The notes beneath the pieces are model-generated. The model searched no databases, was not told the DNA's origin, and was given only the letters and a program-made list of their open reading frames with translations. This document shows, in pieces, positions 9,878 through 21,000 of a stretch of DNA of 64,000 bases. Source of the stretch: Oscheius tipulae. Lineage: Eukaryota; Nematoda; Chromadorea; Rhabditida; Rhabditidae. Position numbers and translations under genes: made by a program. The stretch spans positions 10,788,001 to 10,852,000 of the forward strand of contig JASJZH010000006.1 in assembly GCA_037178975.1 (NCBI GenBank), in the 5' to 3' direction. Positions within the stretch are counted from its first letter, which is position 1; each line of letters begins with the position of its first letter.

Positions 9878-11602
9878 TTAGTTCCAGCCAAGAATCTCGG
9901 CAGTGTCTTCAATTGTAGCAATAAGACGATCCCGCATATGACGGACCCGTTCCTCGTCGTCGTCTTTTCCGTGGCGGAGCACAGGAGAATGAGACCACAT
10001 GCATACGGCAAAGCACATCATCGTGCAGGAGGCGGGAAGAGCTTTTCTGTAGTCTTCCTAAGTTTAATGTGACTTAGTTTTGCAAAAATCGTGCCTTGAC
10101 TTCTTCCAGTGTCACTTCATTATCCATGTGCTTAGCATAGTACTCTAGAAGAGGTTCTGTCATCTTCCTACGAACGTCTGTGGTGCAACAGGTTGTGAGC
10201 ACACGAAGGATGTCTTCGGTCTAGAATGAACGAGAATGTCAAAAGCTGAAAGAGTCTCACCATTGGTCCTGGACGACAAAGAGCCCAGTCGACGATGGAA
10301 GCAATCTCGTCCCCTCTCCAAAGGATCTGTGGAGCCCAAAGATCTCCATGGATGAAAACTGCTTTTCCAGCTGAATAAGGAAATCGTTACTACGGCTTAT
10401 ACAAAAACGCGTAATAGCATACACATCCAAGAAGACAGAATTATTATTGAAACAGATTGCAAAAATAGAGTCAATGGACAGATGCAAAGAGACAGGAAGA
10501 GGCGTCAAAAACTCTTCTACTTATCCAAAAGAACTCACAGTCAGTCAGTTCCTCCTTCTGTCTCTTCATCCACTTGGAATCGTGTGCAAAGTTTTTCTTC
10601 AAGAGCTCGAAAGGCTTTTCCAGTCTCGCATCGTCCTTTGCCATCGAATCCATCATTTTCACAATAGAGCCGGCAAAGTTTTCACCGTCAGGATCAAATT
10701 TCTAGGAAATATAAGTACTGCAAAGAGGGCCTCAACCAACCATATCAAACTTCACATCTTGCCATAAATCAGTGTTCTTATGGGACCATTTGGCGAGAGC
10801 AATGATCTGGTCCATTATAGGGTAGAGCTGAATATATAGGTTGTAAAATAAGACTAAAACAAGCACCTGCTTCTCAGTGAATCCCTCCACGAGGTCTACA
10901 TGGAATGAATCGCCGATGTCTTCCATGAGAAGGACTGGAGCAGAATTCATGGGGCGGGAGCCATAGAGTTGAGGAGATCGGAGCTCGGCGGACGGAGCTG
11001 TAATCACATATATTCTGTCTGGGGCACCCATTTTGAACGTATTCTATGTCTTCGGACCTGTCAACGTCATTTCCCCAATGTCAGCCTATTCATGTGTATA
11101 AACCAGTCTACCATGACAGACAAATGTTAAGCTAGTCTCCCTAGGTGTCTTGTAGGCTTTGTGTGCACAAAATTGGCCGTGTAAGAAAGGCAGACGCGAA
11201 TTAAGATAGTCAGCAAACTGAATCTGTACCTTTTTTGAAAAGGGAGTAAACCTTGATCTCGGTGTTGTGCATATGCTCGTGAATTGGGTCGGGCGGAGCC
11301 TCCTGTCCTTCCTCCATGTGCCCACATTTCTTCCAGGCTTCTTCGGCTGCGAGTCCAGAAGGAAGTTTTGCCACAACAGACTTGGGAAACTTGTCATTTT
11401 CGGTCGCCCAGGATAGATGTACTTTAGCTATGGCAGACATGTAACCGCACACATTCAAAACATCCACCTTAATCGATTTTGCTGGGGGACAAAAAGGATC
11501 TACCTTTGCGACTCTCGCTTTGTCATTGAATTCCTTGGACATAGTCTCTTCCACCCATTCCTTCGTAACGCCAAAGCCGTCAACAAGTCGTTGATCTGTC
11601 AT
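9878..11602 (-). CDS. CHK-kinase-like (DUF1679) protein
   Basis: The start is the ATG at 11602, just behind a TTTTCAG acceptor (TTTTCAGTGGCAAATG). The protein begins MTDQRLVDGFGVTKEWV and carries FPKSVVAKLPSG and HMHNTEIKVYSLFKK. After an intron it continues DRIYVITAPSAEL and VLLMEDIGDSFHVDLVEGF. The catalytic-type motif is AVFIHGDLWAPQILWRG followed by IASIVDWALCRPGPM, and the end is EDTAEILGWN. This is the layout of the large nematode DUF1679 branch of choline/ethanolamine-kinase-like phosphotransferases: HGDLW is the Brenner-type catalytic loop and VDW supplies the metal-binding Asp. Substrates are mostly unknown; related arthropod EcKinases phosphorylate ecdysteroids. Exon 2 must start at the acceptor inside GCCCCAG to keep frame. 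Confidence 0.9.
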
Positions 11603-13308
11603 TTGCCACTGAAAACTGCTGTTTAGAGGAGGAAGCACGCGTCGGAACGCTATATTTCAATTAGAGAGACATTATCTTATCGAGCTGGAAGGGGTCGCCT
11701 CGAAAAATTCGCTAGATAATGATGAGAATGTGTTAAAAACAATGTATTGAAGAAATTGGTCTTCCCTTGAGTGTTTGTGACGTGTGTCTAATCTCAAAAG
11801 ACTATGAACTGATAATGTAACAAGAATGAGTGCACAGCTTTTGAGAAAAGGGAATGTACAAAGCTCAAATTCGCATCCGAGTAGCGTACTTGTTGGTCTT
11901 TTAGTCTAGGCGTGATCAATTCGTCAGTGCTTTCATCCCCTCGCACTAAACAATATGTTGTGAAACGTCATATGATCAAGCAAAACAGTCGCGCATACTA
12001 ATTTCTTGCCAGAGTTCAACGGAGGTAAACAAGAGTGCATAAACACTTTAGCTTTCTGAAGGAAGGCTACTCAATCGCAGAAGAGCCCACAGAAAGTGCT
12101 AGTGACAAAACTTTATCTATAATCCAGAATTCTGGGTAATAGGCCTGAAATTTTGATTTTACAGTTTACAGTAAACATTCCGTAGGATAAGTTACTGTGA
12201 AGGCTTAAAAAATTGGTTATTTTCATATTCCCCAATTAAAAATGCACGAAATGGTTTGGAGCAACCGAATCCAGCCATCGCGTGCAATACACAGGCGGCG
12301 GGGGGAAGCATGAGACTCGGAGACAAAACAAAGAGAGGCTGTGGGAAAACGGTTTTGGATGCGATGGTGCAGAAATAGCTATAAACTTAAAGCGAGTGTC
12401 TTTTTTCTAACTTCCAAATGTAATGATGTTTAGACTGTTTGACGTCATCTCAGGTCGAGGTAGTTTTGACTTAAAGTCTTTGTAGTTCCCTCAAGCTGCG
12501 AGGTTATGTCTTTTTTACTAGAAAATAGCTATGAAGCATGGTATGGCAGCAATATATCAGGGCAAAATGATTACACAGTAATAACAAGGTAACCTCATCT
12601 TGTAAAAGTTTTTTTTAGAACATCTGTTTAGACAGTAGTAAGTGACGGAAAGTTAACCGCTCTGTTCTGCGTATCTTTGACTTCTAAACTGCTCGGATCC
12701 ATTCCTTTCCTATTCTGAGTAGGTGGAGGAATGTAAAAGTGTAACATGCTCCCATCACTCTGGAGCAGCAACTAAATTTTGTAGACAAAAGCGAGCCACA
12801 AAAGTTAAAACATGACTTGTTAGAACAGGCTTACATAGTGGGGAAAGAGTTCCCCAGTGATTAGTGATTTTATTCAGGAAAAGGCACTTTAGAGCGCATA
12901 TATCTCGGCGAAGATAACCTACAAAAGGTATACATATTTGTAATAAGCGCACTTACCTCTACAATACCGATATACAGAGCTGCCGAAAAAAGGTCCGAAC
13001 ACTCGCTTTAAGCATGACCCGCAGAAAGCTGACTAAATGGTGCACTAACAATCAATAATCAAAAAAAAAAAGGTGAAAAGGAACGGGTGAGCAATGCAAG
13101 TAGCAGCGGTCACACATCTTTTAAACAACGATGTTTGCATAATCTCTGTAGTAGACGTCCGAGGTGACTCGTAGCTGAATGAATCACGCTCGGCAAAAGT
13201 TGCCCATTTGACCTTGCCAGTTTATTACGTCCTACTCGGATCCTCAAAATGATACACGTTCGCCTAATGAGAGTCTCTATTTCACTTATTCTACACTAGT
13301 GCTTCATT
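11603..13308. other. intergenic, nothing recognised
   Basis: About 1.7 kb without an exon I can support on either strand. A GC-rich patch with GGCGGCGGGGGGAAGC near 12290 and an A-run near 13060 are the only compositional features noticed. Confidence 0.4.
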
Positions 13309-13502
13309 ATGGGTGAGCTGCATCCGATTTTTCGCATTTGAAAAAAGATGAAACTGCTTCAGAGCGTGATGCCCTCTACTGCATGATCTTTTTCGGAATC
13401 GTCATTTTCGTGCTCAGTGTCATCTTCTTTCTCGTCTACATGTCTGTAAAGTGAGTTTTTGTGATATGAGATCGCCATTTCTGTGGTTTTAGACACTCTT
13501 AG
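13309..13502 (+). CDS. micro membrane protein, 38 aa, single pass
   Basis: Three small exons (13309-13312, 13348-13450, 13493-13502) splice to MDETASERDALYC followed by a hydrophobic span (MIFFGIVIFVLSVIFFLVYM) and the short tail SVKHS. Both introns have good borders (GTGAGC...AAAAAAG, and GTGAGT...GGTTTTAG) and the phases match. The topology is a single-pass helix with an acidic N-terminus and a slightly basic C-terminus. I recognise no family. Small regulatory peptides of ion pumps or channels have this form, but no function can be read from the sequence. A second tiny membrane-protein gene converges on it, with 130 bp between the stop codons. If the first intron instead ended at TTCAG (13362) the product would be five residues shorter. 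Confidence 0.55.
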
Positions 13503-13632
13503 AAGGGACCATCTCTTCGTAAGATAGCATTAATGATAATGTTCATTCCAATTTTGTACAGACGATAGAAATAAAGGCACATTTGAGTATCGAAGAGATG
13601 TGGAAATGTATTGGAAATAATAGTCTGGTAAT

Positions 13633-13831
13633 TCAAACTTCCGTTGCTTGTCGAGGGTTCACGTAAGTTTCTTAAAATGCCATAGAGTAATCTGTTACGA
13701 TAAAAAGTTCTACCTTCAACTTTCTTCGATCGTTGCAAGTCCTGCCTCACAAAATATACTGCCAGCGCCAGTATTGACAGGACGAGTAGGCAGACAATGG
13801 TATAAATTACGATCATCCAAGCTGTCCACAT
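13633..13831 (-). CDS. micro membrane protein, 51 aa, PDZ-ligand-like tail
   Basis: Two exons (13714-13831, 13633-13670) splice across a 43-bp intron. They encode MWTAWMIVIYTIVCLLVLS plus ILALAVYFV, one long hydrophobic helix. A basic QDLQRSKKVEE segment follows and the tail ends PRQATEV. The last three residues T-E-V fit a class I PDZ-binding motif (S/T-x-hydrophobic). Without splicing, the frame reads through the intron into unrelated sequence. The positive-inside rule predicts the C-terminus in the cytosol, where it could contact a PDZ scaffold. No family is recognised. The gene lies tail to tail with the 38-residue membrane peptide at 13309. Confidence 0.58.
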
Positions 13832-15235
13832 TTCTGAAAACTTGACTATGACATAGTGAGAAAATAGTAGGGGAGGACAAAGTTTCCCCCGGAGGACCCT
13901 CAATAGACACTAAAGATCCGGGGTGCGAAAAAAGGCTGTGAATTCATCCGCGAAGAATACCCCCGCCGTGCGAAACTTGTCAAGTGACAAGCCATTGACG
14001 TTGTTTTGATTTTTTCGCAGCATGTCACAGCCCATTCTGATTTACGTGCGCCGTCAGGCGAAACGCCGCCCTGCCTTCCTAACGCCTTTTTCACAAAGCC
14101 ATTTGCATTCTGTCGAGAAAAGACCCTGTTCACACACATCATATAGTCACAAAAAGGCAAAAATGCCTGGGAATCTGGGCTGCGTGAAATTGAGGAAACT
14201 GGAACATTCTGTCTACAAGTGTGCGAGAGAGTGAGCGCGGAAGATGATTCAGAGGCAAACAGTGGATCTAGAAGTGCAAGTGCCGACGGCGAGCACATTG
14301 CTACACCTGGCAGTACATAAAACTCTTCTAAACAACAATATCGTGGAAGAATGGGGGAGGAAGCATTTCATTTCCGGGCATCTCGAAGAGTCAAGTTTCT
14401 CAAATAGTTGTAAAGTGAAGTCTTTCAAGGAGCCGATTTTCATTTTGTGTTTTTGGGACAAAAGACAAGGATTCATTCATTCAAAGGACGATCAGTTTAT
14501 TCTTCTCCCTGTCCTTTTTAATGTGGTTTAGGTCCCGTTACGAACTTTCCCAAATTCATATTTTAGGTTTTCATCGTCTAAGCGTGACAAGGATGAAGAA
14601 GGAGACCGAAATCATATACGTAAACTTCATTAGATTGTAAAAGAAAAGAAGATCTGTTATGTTTTAGAAAGGGATCTTTATAAACCGTTCAGGTCTGATT
14701 AAACAGTACTGACGGGAAACAAGACAATCGAAGTGGACAAATAAGGTGTGGAATCGATAGTGTCCACCAGCGGACTGATAGCACTTTAGCATGGAAAGTG
14801 CCAATCTACTCCCAGCCCAAAATAGGAAAAGAATAAACAAACAATCGTCTATTGCAAGAGATATGGGGCTGCTGCGCCGGCTACGATCATAGTATGACTC
14901 ACGAAGAAGCGTGGGTGAAAAATGTGCAGTAGGGACAGAAGTATGAGTGTGTGGGCTGCTGCTGAAAAAGAGCAAGGCGACGTCTGGTGGCCTCTTCAAT
15001 GTTATTTGAGGGTCGCCGCTCCCTCCATCATACTATGCTAATCGCGGGATAAACATTGTTCAACACATCCAATAAAAGGTCATTACCAAATATTTAAGAG
15101 TTTGCATTCTACATTTTCCATAATTACTATGGCTTTGTAAATTTTCAGCATCGACAAGAGTAGAACCGGCTTTCGCAGCTTGAGCAGATTTCATCGCAAC
15201 AGCCTAAATTAGCGTCTGGTTAAGCAGGTACTTTA
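13832..15235. other. intergenic, no supported gene
   Basis: Several short frames exist here on both strands but none shows a domain, a signal peptide or consistent splice sites. The stretch TTTTCATCGTCTAAGCGTGA (14567-14586), behind a TATTTTAG acceptor, could be the start of a terminal exon of an unseen plus-strand transcript (FSSSKRDKDEEGDRNH). I could not find a partner exon. Confidence 0.35.
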
Positions 15236-15340
15236 TTATGTATTCAGATGAATATGATCTCGGCCGCCCCAGGCACTTCTTGTTCTTATTTCAATACCAG
15301 CATAGACAGGAACAAGCAAAATGAGCAGAAGAAGAAGCAT
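15236..15340 (-). CDS. candidate 34-aa secreted peptide
   Basis: The ATG at 15340 lies 13 bp behind a strong TTTTTTTCAG acceptor, suggesting a trans-spliced start. The frame encodes MLLLLLILLVPVYAG, a clean signal peptide with probable cleavage after VYA. About 19 residues follow, IEIRTRSAWGG then RDHIHLNT, before a TAA that overlaps an AATAAAG polyadenylation hexamer. No cysteines are present, so it is not a defensin or insulin. The mature part has no dibasic sites. It may be an effector, a neuropeptide-like product, or only the first exon of a larger gene. Confidence 0.42.
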   Translation of the reverse strand: MLLLLLILLVPVYAGIEIRTRSAWGGRDHIHLNT

Positions 15341-15636
15341 GGTTGGCAGTATTCTGAAAAAAAGTTTTCCAAACTTTATAAACAAAAAAAACAGAAAGGA
15401 TAATAAGTGAGTAGAATATGTGCGAAAAGCACTATGTTTTATACCCATTTATACCTCGTTGTGTGGGTTTTAATGCTAACAACTTATGCCAGGTTAAAAT
15501 GCTTCGCTTCCTGATATAAATCTGGCCATGTTACAGCTGCCGAACATTTCAAACAAATCCATGTCAAGTTTTTATGACCAAAGTCTATTCAACACCGTTT
15601 TTTGTTTGGCAAGCTATCACAGTGAAAGCGACACGT

Positions 15637-16115
15637 CTAAGGCTTCTTGATCTCTTCGATACTGGTGACTTCGACAGTTTTGGTCCAAGGCTGGTCGAAA
15701 ATGCGAACCTTGTAGGTCTAAAACGGAGGGTAACACATTTAAAAAAAAAGCTGGCTTGCCTTGGTCGGAGCATTAGCTGATACCTTGCATGTAGAGACAG
15801 TGATCTCGTTGGCATCCTTGCGACAGTTGGACTCTCCAAACTGAATGACCAGCTCGATATTCTGTCCGGCAACGACTTGGGTCTTAGCCGAAAGAACTTT
15901 CATGGGAACGAGGGCCATGTTGCTGTTAGCGTTGCTGGCATCATTGTTAACAGCTTTGGTGGCCGTATTCCATGCCCAGTTCTGAAATCTCGCAAATTAT
16001 GAATAAAACTTGTGCTTACCATGTACTCCTTATCATTAGCATTCTGCTCAGTCCATCCACCAGTCAGTTGTGCAGTGGTTGCTCCCAAAAGGACCAATAA
16101 AACAAGAGTCAGCAT
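15637..16115 (-). CDS. secreted type 2 cystatin, motifs intact
   Basis: Three exons (16020-16115, 15760-15981, 15637-15717) encode 132 residues. The signal peptide is MLTLVLLVLLGATTAQ. All three papain-binding elements are present: the N-terminal Gly pair (LTGGW), the first hairpin QVVAG within VLSAKTQVVAGQNIELVI, and the second hairpin PW within FDQPW. Two disulfides are expected from ESNCRKD...STC. Cystatins inhibit C1 cysteine proteases such as cathepsins L and B. In parasitic nematodes secreted cystatins also dampen host antigen processing, but whether this species is parasitic cannot be judged here. The second intron (15718-15759) begins GCAAGC, a GC-AG intron. Three related copies, one broken, lie elsewhere in the window. 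Confidence 0.95.
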
Positions 16116-16159
16116 TCTAGAAACTATAAACTGTACGGGGGGAAGAAAGACCACTTTAT

Positions 16160-16191
<32 letters not shown>

Positions 16192-18018
16192 CGGATGAGT
16201 CAGCAGACCAGGCGGAAACTCTGATCAAACTATGGTTTGCAACTGCAGGGCTGTCCACTTTTAAACAGTTTCACTGTAAACAAGCGATCAAAATAAGACA
16301 AATGACTAAGTATTCAGTGACTGTTTTAACAGCTCAACAAACTGGAGGTAGCTGTTGTTGACTCGGAAAGTATACTTATAATGTGACCCCCAAGCAGAGT
16401 GTAACTACTTTACAGCACGGGTGTCCGCACCCCTCGAGCCAAAAATCATTACCGGTTTGTACTTCTCGAAACATTCTGTGAGTGGAAAAATGAGGTTGTC
16501 TATGAAAGGTCAACACGGAGAGACGAGGAGTTTATCGCCACGTCTCACGGTCAATATTTACCACAGACAAGGAGCTGTGGCAGATAGTCCACGTGCTAAA
16601 ACGGCTCTCAAAACAGGAGAGAGAGAGAAAGTGACTGAGAGAGAAAGAGTGTGACAAGTTTTTAAATAGTTTCCTAGCAAATCCCATGACAAAAGGAGAG
16701 GAGAGACCGATAAATCCAGCTAATCTGACATGGTGAAAGGATGAATTGCGCCTTTTTCAATAGAAATACATCGTAGTGAAGCATTTTTACCAGGTTTTGT
16801 TTAGAAAAGAGGGTATGCTCTTGTTTGAAAGAACTTATTGGAACAGGGCATTTTTCCTAGCTGACATTCTCTAGCAACCCCGAGCGACAGGTCAGAAGTT
16901 GACAGGACAAGAAGGTGGGTGACAGGCTGACAAGATAGGAGGATAGGCTGATCTGGTGACAAAAAGATTGACACCTAGAGTTGTCCTGGGAAACTGAGAC
17001 GTTATTTTGGATCTTTTTCATCAGTTGCATTTGCGATCCTTAGCCATGATAACATCTAAACCCAGAGTTTCTCGATGGCTTACAAGCGTAATCTGAAAAC
17101 CGAGGCTAGTATGCTCTCGAGACACATGGGAAAGCCACAGAGTTTTATGACGGTCACTGTTCCCTGTACTTGACCCAGAAACGCACCTGGTGCTCTTCTA
17201 CTCATTTTTAACCCTGAACTTTTCTTCTTTTCAGGGCCTTCCCTGACCTACTTTTTCCCTGAAAGTGCTATTTCACGTATGAACACCCGTCTCCCAGAAA
17301 ACGACAATAACTCGAAAAACTGTGTAATCCCCATCAAAAAGTAACTTTGACCGTTCTTTTCTTAGATATTGACAGCAAAAAGACTATGTTTTCAAAAACG
17401 CACATTCTAACTGGGGGCGGTTGTCTACACAGTCGTGGTGTTGCTACAAGCTGAGTAAATACGACCAGTATTCACCTCTCAGTATGGCTTCAATCCTCAT
17501 TTTTTCCCAGTGGTTGTGGGGGCGCGGGAGGAGCATTATACTAATTGAACGGCAGAACTTTCTATATCCCCTCCAATATCCGTTTTTTTTCCCTTAGCAG
17601 ATGATGATAAGAACATGGTATCATGATTCTCTGCTGTTTACTCTCACATACACAAAATTGACTCGACGCTGTTTGCTTTGAGGTCCCGTTGGTCACAAAT
17701 GGCAGCACGTCGTCTACTTCCTGCCATTTGCAGAGAGTCAAGAAGGTTCCAGTTTTTTGTGAGCGCTGCTGACCACCATTTGACGCGAGTGCCGCGCGCG
17801 AGAATTCACGTCAAAAACAGTACTCTTTCGTAACAAAAGCGTGCAGAGAAAGATCGCGCAGTGGCAACCTGTTTGGTTGGCTGGCGCTAACTTCGATCGC
17901 CTCTCCGATCCATATTTTTCTCGTACAAACTGCCCTAGTTCCCATTTGAAATCCTTCATTTTTTATATTTTCTTACCTTTGAGTCTGATAAATGCAACTT
18001 TTTCAGAAAACGTCGCGT
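16116..18018. other. intergenic: divergent promoters, GA repeat
   Basis: This 1.9 kb separates the cystatin and mlk-1, which are transcribed away from each other. It starts with a GA microsatellite (16167-16191). CpG-rich GAGTGCCGCGCGCGAG lies near 17786. No exon is supported; frames around 17841-18080 overlap the mlk-1 first exon only as a shadow. Confidence 0.45.
16167..16191. repeat. (GA)n microsatellite
   Basis: An uninterrupted GA/AG run of about 25 bp lies 50 bp upstream of the cystatin start on the minus strand. Similar runs occur upstream of picc-1 (31364-31385) and, as CT, upstream of the heat-shock gene (57263-57279). Confidence 0.9.
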
Positions 18019-21000
18019 ATGAAGTACAGCGACCTCCCAAACATTCCACGAGTCCCCTATATCCAAGTAAACGGCTGTGACGATGAGGTTGGTTGGGGTG
18101 GTGCCCATGGTCCCGACGCGACTGCCTGCTGACGATATTTGCTGCTGTGCACTAACTGAGCACTGCCCGGACATGTACTTCCAGTTCTTTTAGATCAATT
18201 TTTTCATAGGAGGACATGTTAATTTAGTTCAACTGCTTCGAAAACATGTATAGTATGCACATTATGATCATGGGGTTCAAGTTTTTTCGAAAACCCCTTT
18301 CAAACCTCTCCCAGACGGTCCATAACGCTTCTTTTATGTTTTCTTGTCCTTATTGAAGAAGTTAACATTATTTTCAATCAATCTCGTTTTAATGGCCGTT
18401 AAAAAGTTATTTTCTGTCCGAGTTAAAGTTTTTTGAGCAAAATGAGAAAGTAAGAGTGATGAATTCAATCGATTTCCATTATTGCTTGCGTAAATTAAAC
18501 CTTTTTCTATGATTGAAAACATTTTCAGAACGAGGAAAACTGGCCGCTCTTTGACGACGGCTATTCTCCGCCGGGCCTCACCAGGCAGGGAAGTCAAAGT
18601 TGCGGGGTAAGGGCTCATTTCCTCCCAATTATTTTCCGTTCACCTTCTAGGAACTGAACTGGATAGTCGGCACACAGAGCAATATGCCAGAGAGAGAGCC
18701 GTCTCCGTACATTACTATGGTTCGAGAACCAGGAGAGATGTCTCCAGGTAAGAATCTCTTAGTACAAGCAAAAACAGAGGATAGAGAACGAGATAGACCA
18801 CATATCCCGTATAAAGTACCGGAAACTGACTATATTTGTATGTGACCTGGAAAAAGGAAGAGAAGAGATTAACACGTGCAAAATGGGATTAAAATTACTG
18901 CATTAGTGATTGTGGATGCATTTCTCTTGTTCACGGTCCCGCAGGCGCATCAAAACAAGAATGTTTTTTCTCAAGTGGGAAATACAAATTGCTATCCCGA
19001 AAGTTATAATTAAACCCATAACTTTCAGCCTCTACAAGCCGCAGTCGCGGGATAAGCCGAGACGGTGACTACGTTTGTCTGCGGCCGGCACAAAGAAAGA
19101 CAAAGTGCACGAGTCTGGATAAAGATCCCGAGGACGATGATTACCCGGAAGATGGTCCGACACAAGGTGAGCGTTCTAGCCTTATTTTTAATACAAAAGC
19201 AATAGAAAATACAGCCAGACGGATGCCTGTCTGCTAGCGGAATGAGTCAAGTTTCGATGACGCATGACACAGAGAGGAAACTAGTAACGATGTTACGAAA
19301 GACTATTAGGGAAGACAGGAAACTACTGAGATTGTAGGAAAAGTGCATTATTAGGACAATTGGTTTTAGACCGAACTTACTCTGCAATCTGTAATATTTC
19401 GACATAGGGACTGAATTTTATAGTTTGGCAGTCAGGTACTAGTGCGGTGGATTCCATGAGGTGGTAAGAGTTCCAGGACGATAGGGAAGTTCCAAGACTA
19501 GGAAGATGAAAATTTTTTTTTATGCTGGCGGGACGATACGGGAGAACAATACGCTGCTTCCCAGTGTCTTCTAGGGGGCAGACTTCATGCGGCTACCATG
19601 TAGATTTACACCACTGTCGAGAAGATCTGCTCGAGACTTTGATATGCTCCCGAGACGGTAGGGCAGTAATGCCCAGAGAAAATAGTGAGGTCTTGTTGTG
19701 GATACACATAGTTAGAAAAACACGGTGACGATAGAGTTTTGCTCGTAGGGCCTGAGAGAGCATTCCTCCTCCATGGGAGACTAGTCTGCAGTTTCCTGTG
19801 GCTCTTTACATCATAGAAGTTTGTTTGGCATTTAGGCTATATAACACCTCAAGCTCAAGATGATTTTCTCTGTCTTGCCTATCCTTAATAAAGGATAAAT
19901 ATCGAGGCTTGACACTGAACCGGCTAGCTGTCGTTTAGGAGGCAGTCTGCCTGCGCGTGATACTGTTCGCATTCTAACTAGCTGCCATCATGCTCGTCGT
20001 TCGTTGAGGCGAATATAGCCAGACGCTCTATTCAATTTTATTTCCTTTAACTTATTGAAAGTTTAAATGACTCGAGGTATAAATACCGGCCAAATCTCAG
20101 AAGAATAAATGTAGGCGGTGGTGGCATACAAAGCAGACATAAACACAGATAATATCGGGTTGATCATTCTGCCCTTCTCCATCCATCCACCACAAATATC
20201 AAGATATTGCTACAGATTACCTGTTTATTAGCTTATTCAACCGCCTCTATATTAAAAATCCTGCGCTCCTTCTGATTGAGCTCCATTTTTATATAGATTG
20301 CGCAAACCATGCACCATGTACTGCGCACACAGCTTGTTTATTCGACTTTTTTCAGGTATCACCGACGTGGCTCTCCGGAAGTACGCCATCGACCGAAGGA
20401 GCGGTGTTCCTAGTCGCGTCTACGAGGTTCTCTACGACTTTAACGGTACCGGAGTCGACGAGCTTCAACTGACAGCCGGGGACACTGTGACGTGTATTAT
20501 GGACAAAACGTAAAAAGTCGTTTTTCCAACACAAAAATGGTTACAGGGGTGAAAATGGATGGTTTTATGGAGAGACGCAGGATGGAAAGAAGGGTCTCTT
20601 CCCGGAAACATTTGTCAAACTGCTGGGGGATGGTCCGCGACAGATCCGTCAGTCTCAAGTCAACTTCGGCTTTCAAGACATCGAACAGTGTCTTCTGGGA
20701 CGAGGTGGCTGTGCTGACGTCTATCGCGTGTTCTATAATGGACGGATGGCCGCTCTGAAAATTTTTCGAAAAACACAGGCCAGACCGGAGCCGAGAGCTG
20801 GTGAGTTCATGTAGACTATTACCGCTTCTTTGAGAGTGTGCCTTCCCAAAATGACAGACTTTTGAATGAGCTTTGGTTCCCGCTGTCTATACCAGAAACT
20901 TTTAAGTAACGGTAGTTGCACAAAGTGCATATTTCAAGTGAATCTGAGAAATGGCGTTGCCTTTTGTATACAAGAAAGTTAACAGATGTTCGTCGAGAAG

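Noticed and set aside
11603..11638. Upstream start for the CHK-like gene at 11638
   Set aside because: That codon is GTG and is followed by a TTTTCAG acceptor; the ATG at 11602 is the first usable start.
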